The notes beneath the pieces were generated by a model, which worked only from the letters and a program-made list of their open reading frames with translations, had not been told where the DNA came from and did not search any database. A stretch of DNA of 64,000 nt from Streptomyces venezuelae ATCC 10712 (GTDB lineage: Bacteria > Actinomycetota > Actinomycetes > Streptomycetales > Streptomycetaceae). The stretch lies in contig NZ_CP029197.1 in assembly GCF_008639165.1 (NCBI RefSeq), positions 124,001 through 188,000 on the forward strand. Reading direction: 5' to 3'. Below are positions 61,884-64,000 of the stretch, piece after piece. A program made the position numbers and the translations under genes. Position 1 is the stretch's first letter. Each line of letters begins with the position of its first letter.

Positions 61884-62582
61884 ATGACTCCTGCCCACGA
61901 CACCCTCCACCAGGGACGGCGAAAGCCCTCTCGTTCCCCCTCCACGCCGGACGGCGAAACCGACGCGGCGACGACCCTGCTCGCGCTCGCCGCGCGCGAC
62001 GGCGACCCCGCCAAGGCCGACCTGTTCGTCCGCGCCCTGCACCGCGACGTGTGGCGGTACGTGGCGTACCTGAGCGCGGACCGTCAGGCGGCCGACGACC
62101 TCACCCAGGAGGTCTTCCTGCGCGCGATCGCGGCGCTGCCCCGGTTCCAGGGGCGGTCCTCCGCCCGCACCTGGATTCTTTCCATAGCCCGCCGCACCGT
62201 GGTCGACAGCCTGCGTCACGCCGCTGCCCGCCCCCGCCTGTCCGACCGCGACGACTGGCAGGCGGAGGCGGAGCACACCCAGCCGCTGGGCCTGCCCGGA
62301 TTCGAGGACGGGGTGGCCCTCGCCGAACTCCTTGCCTCGATCCCGGCCGAACGGCGCGACGCGTTCGTCCTGACCCAGCTCCTGGGCCTGCCCTACGCCG
62401 AGGCCGCGGACGCCATCGGCTGCCCGGTCGGCACGGTCCGCTCGCGCGTCGCCCGCGCCCGGACTTCGCTGGTCTGCCTCCTGCGAGGGGACGAGGAGCC
62501 CGCTACGGCGGCCGCCAAGCCGACGTCGGGAGGTACGGCGCCGGCGCCACGACAGTTCACGAGGGCGCTCGCTCTGGCCTGA
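61884..62582 (+). CDS. ECF sigma factor, SigC-like
   Basis: 232-residue ECF sigma factor. Region 2 reads DVWRYVAYLSADRQAADDLTQEVFLRAIAALPRFQGRSSARTW and region 4 RDAFVLTQLLGLPYAEAADAIGCPVGTVRSRVARAR; both resemble Mycobacterium tuberculosis SigC closely. SigC there governs copper acquisition genes. AAGGA at 61870-61874 fits the ATG at 61884 better than the GTG at 61878. No anti-sigma gene is next to it, as is typical for SigC. A strong terminator follows. Confidence 0.85.
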   Translation: MTPAHDTLHQGRRKPSRSPSTPDGETDAATTLLALAARDGDPAKADLFVRALHRDVWRYVAYLSADRQAADDLTQEVFLRAIAALPRFQGRSSARTWILSIARRTVVDSLRHAAARPRLSDRDDWQAEAEHTQPLGLPGFEDGVALAELLASIPAERRDAFVLTQLLGLPYAEAADAIGCPVGTVRSRVARARTSLVCLLRGDEEPATAAAKPTSGGTAPAPRQFTRALALA

Positions 62583-62598
62583 TCTCCGAGCCGAGCGG

Positions 62599-62642
62599 TC
62601 GAAGGGGGCGGGTCCCGGCAGCGCCGGGACCCGCCCCTTCGA
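62599..62642. terminator. Terminator after the SigC-like gene
   Basis: A stem of about 20 bp with a single bulged G (62599-62619 with 62623-62642) and a 3-nt loop, 16 bp beyond the stop. Confidence 0.85.
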
Positions 62643-62706
62643 CCGTCCCCACCCCTGAGCACATGCATGCAACCACCGCCATCCCGAGCACACGGACTAG
62701 CCGCGA

Positions 62707-62743
62707 TTGCATTTATAGCGCGTATGCAACTATTGTTGTTGCA
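62707..62743 (+). promoter_or_regulatory. MFS promoter with overlapping inverted repeats
   Basis: -35 TTGCAT (62707-62712), 18-bp spacer, -10 TATTGT (62731-62736). Two perfect inverted repeats overlie it: TTGCAT-N11-ATGCAA (62707-62729) and TGCAAC-TATTGTT-GTTGCA (62725-62743). A further ATGCAA lies at 62667-62672. A repressor bound here would block the promoter; its gene is not in the window. Confidence 0.68.
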
Positions 62744-62781
62744 CGTAAAGCGCTTCTTCAAGCAATCAGGAAGGTTGAGCC

Positions 62782-63981
62782 ATGCCGCTCGCACTCCTCG
62801 CCCTCGCCGTCGGGGCTTTCGGGATCGGCACGACCGAGTTCGTCGTCATGGGGTTGTTGCCCGACATCGCCGGGGACTACGGCGTCTCCATCCCCACCGC
62901 GGGCCTGCTCGTCACCGGCTACGCGCTCGGCGTCGTCGTCGGCGCGCCGCTGCTGACCGTGCTCGGCAGCAAGGTGAGCCGCAAGCGGATGCTCATGCTG
63001 CTGCTCGGACTGTTCGTGGTCGGCAACGTACTCTCCGCGGTCGCCCCCAGCTTCGGGATGATGGTGGCCGGGCGCGTGATCGCCTCGCTCGCGCACGGTT
63101 CGTTCTTCGGCATCGGGTCCGTCGTCGCCGCCGACCTCGTCGCCCCGGACAAGAAGGCCGGCGCCATCGCCACCATGTTCACCGGCCTCACCGTCGCCAA
63201 CATCGTCGGCGTACCGCTCGGCACCTTCATCGGGCAGGCCGTCGGCTGGCGCACCACCTTCGCCGTCGTCGCCGCGCTCGGCGTCATCGGGCTGCTCGGC
63301 ATCGCCCGGCTCGTTCCCGCCATGCCCCGCCCCGAAGGCGCCCACCTGCGCGGCGAACTGAAGGCCTTCCGCAACCCGCAGGTGCTGCTCGCCATGGCGA
63401 TGACCGTGCTCGGCTTCGGCGGCGTGTTCGCCGCGATCACCTACATCGCGCCCATGATGACCGAGATCGCCGGCTACTCCGAGGGCTCGGTCACCTGGCT
63501 CCTGGTCCTCTTCGGCGTCGGCATGTTCCTCGGCAACCTGCTCGGCGGCCGGTTCGCGGACCGCGCGCTGATGCCCCTGCTGTACGCCGCACTCGGCGGG
63601 CTCGCGATCGTCCTCGCCCTGTTCACCGTCATCGCCCACGACAAGGTCCTCGCCGCGATCGCCGTCTTCCTCGTGGGGGCGCTCGGCTTCGCCACCGTCC
63701 CGCCGCTGCAGAAGCGCGTCCTCGACCAGGCCCACGGAGCGCCCACGCTGGCCTCCGCCGTCAACATCGGCGCCTTCAACCTCGGCAACGCCCTCGCCGC
63801 CTGGCTCGGCGGCCTCGTCATCGCCGCCGGTCTCGGCTACACCGCACCGAACTGGGTCGGTGCCCTCCTCGCCGCCGCCGCACTCGGCCTCGCCCTCTGG
63901 TCCGCCGCGCTGGAGCGCCGGACCCCCGCGACCGATGCCGTCGTGGCCGCCGCCGAGACCCGCGTCCCCGTACACCACTGA
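62782..63981 (+). CDS. MFS exporter (DHA1, CmlR/AraJ-like)
   Basis: 399-residue protein with twelve helices. GIGTTEFVVMGLLPDIA near the N-terminus is typical of the DHA1 chloramphenicol/arabinose-efflux branch; VLGSKVSRKRML is the loop signature and MFTGLTVANIVGVPLGTFIGQ the antiporter motif C. AGGAAGG precedes the ATG. The tightly organised operator region indicates that efflux is induced by a ligand. Confidence 0.9.
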   Translation: MPLALLALAVGAFGIGTTEFVVMGLLPDIAGDYGVSIPTAGLLVTGYALGVVVGAPLLTVLGSKVSRKRMLMLLLGLFVVGNVLSAVAPSFGMMVAGRVIASLAHGSFFGIGSVVAADLVAPDKKAGAIATMFTGLTVANIVGVPLGTFIGQAVGWRTTFAVVAALGVIGLLGIARLVPAMPRPEGAHLRGELKAFRNPQVLLAMAMTVLGFGGVFAAITYIAPMMTEIAGYSEGSVTWLLVLFGVGMFLGNLLGGRFADRALMPLLYAALGGLAIVLALFTVIAHDKVLAAIAVFLVGALGFATVPPLQKRVLDQAHGAPTLASAVNIGAFNLGNALAAWLGGLVIAAGLGYTAPNWVGALLAAAALGLALWSAALERRTPATDAVVAAAETRVPVHH

Positions 63982-64000
63982 CCCATACACCACTGACCCG

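Noticed and set aside
61649..62956. 435-codon plus-strand frame across the sigma factor and intergenic region
   Set aside because: It crosses a strong terminator and promoter and runs out of frame with the sigma factor, which has clear conserved regions.
1..64000. Mobile elements, prophage, tRNA or rRNA genes
   Set aside because: No transposase, integrase, terminal repeats with target duplication, cloverleaf or rRNA sequence was recognised on either strand.

Overview
The window reads as a chromosome segment of a Streptomyces species or a close relative. It is very GC-rich and its genes show strong third-position G/C bias. It encodes an SsgA-like sporulation protein, a WhiB-family protein, a mycothione reductase (mycothiol is the actinobacterial thiol), ECF sigma factors and several genes whose -10 hexamer sits 6-7 nt before the start codon, the pattern of leaderless actinobacterial mRNAs. 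I saw no rRNA, tRNA, CRISPR array, insertion sequence or prophage. All calls come from reading the sequence; no database search was run.

Layout. 1-7.5 kb: the tail of a cation/proton antiporter, then a tightly overlapping minus-strand operon for glycine betaine (betaine-aldehyde dehydrogenase, a choline-oxidase-like flavoenzyme, and a betaine ABC importer whose permease is an internal duplication). 7.8-12.3 kb: PRC-barrel, SsgA-like and WhiB-like proteins, aldo/keto reductase, VanZ-like, DUF4230 and DUF1232 proteins. 12.3-16 kb: NDH-2-like oxidoreductase with an ECF41 (SigJ-type) sigma factor, then a FUSC-type membrane protein. 16-22.5 kb: GNAT, VOC protein, catalase, MscS channel, Xi-class glutathione transferase, YihY protein. 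22.6-27.3 kb: beta-propeller protein, SMI1/KNR4 protein, and an XRE regulator / ImmA-IrrE peptidase / membrane protein cassette.

27.4-34.5 kb is the most distinctive region. A secreted trypsin-fold protein that has lost two catalytic residues lies divergent to a 1367-residue secreted polymorphic toxin (ALF repeats, coiled coil, pre-toxin region, HINT autoprocessing domain, C-terminal toxin tip). A candidate immunity gene starts one base after the toxin stop. The toxin tip has clearly lower GC than the rest of the gene.

34.6-47.8 kb: LysR/EamA pair, mycothione reductase, flavin-reductase-like protein, divergent MarR / Old Yellow Enzyme pair with overlapping promoters and operators, MMPL exporter, two-component system, thioesterase, and a TetR/amidase pair around a strong palindrome. 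47.9-53.6 kb: a cobalamin riboswitch precedes a BtuFCD-type importer and then a second, metal-type ABC importer. 53.6-60.7 kb: CoA ligase, double-length CoA transferase, acyl-CoA dehydrogenase, GH88-like protein and MFS transporter. 60.9-64 kb: a His/Met-rich membrane protein next to a SigC-like ECF factor, then an MFS exporter behind a promoter covered by inverted repeats.

The recurring themes are osmoprotection (betaine), oxidative and thiol stress (catalase, mycothione reductase, OYE, glutathionyl-hydroquinone reductase), metal and cofactor uptake, and contact or exported-toxin competition.
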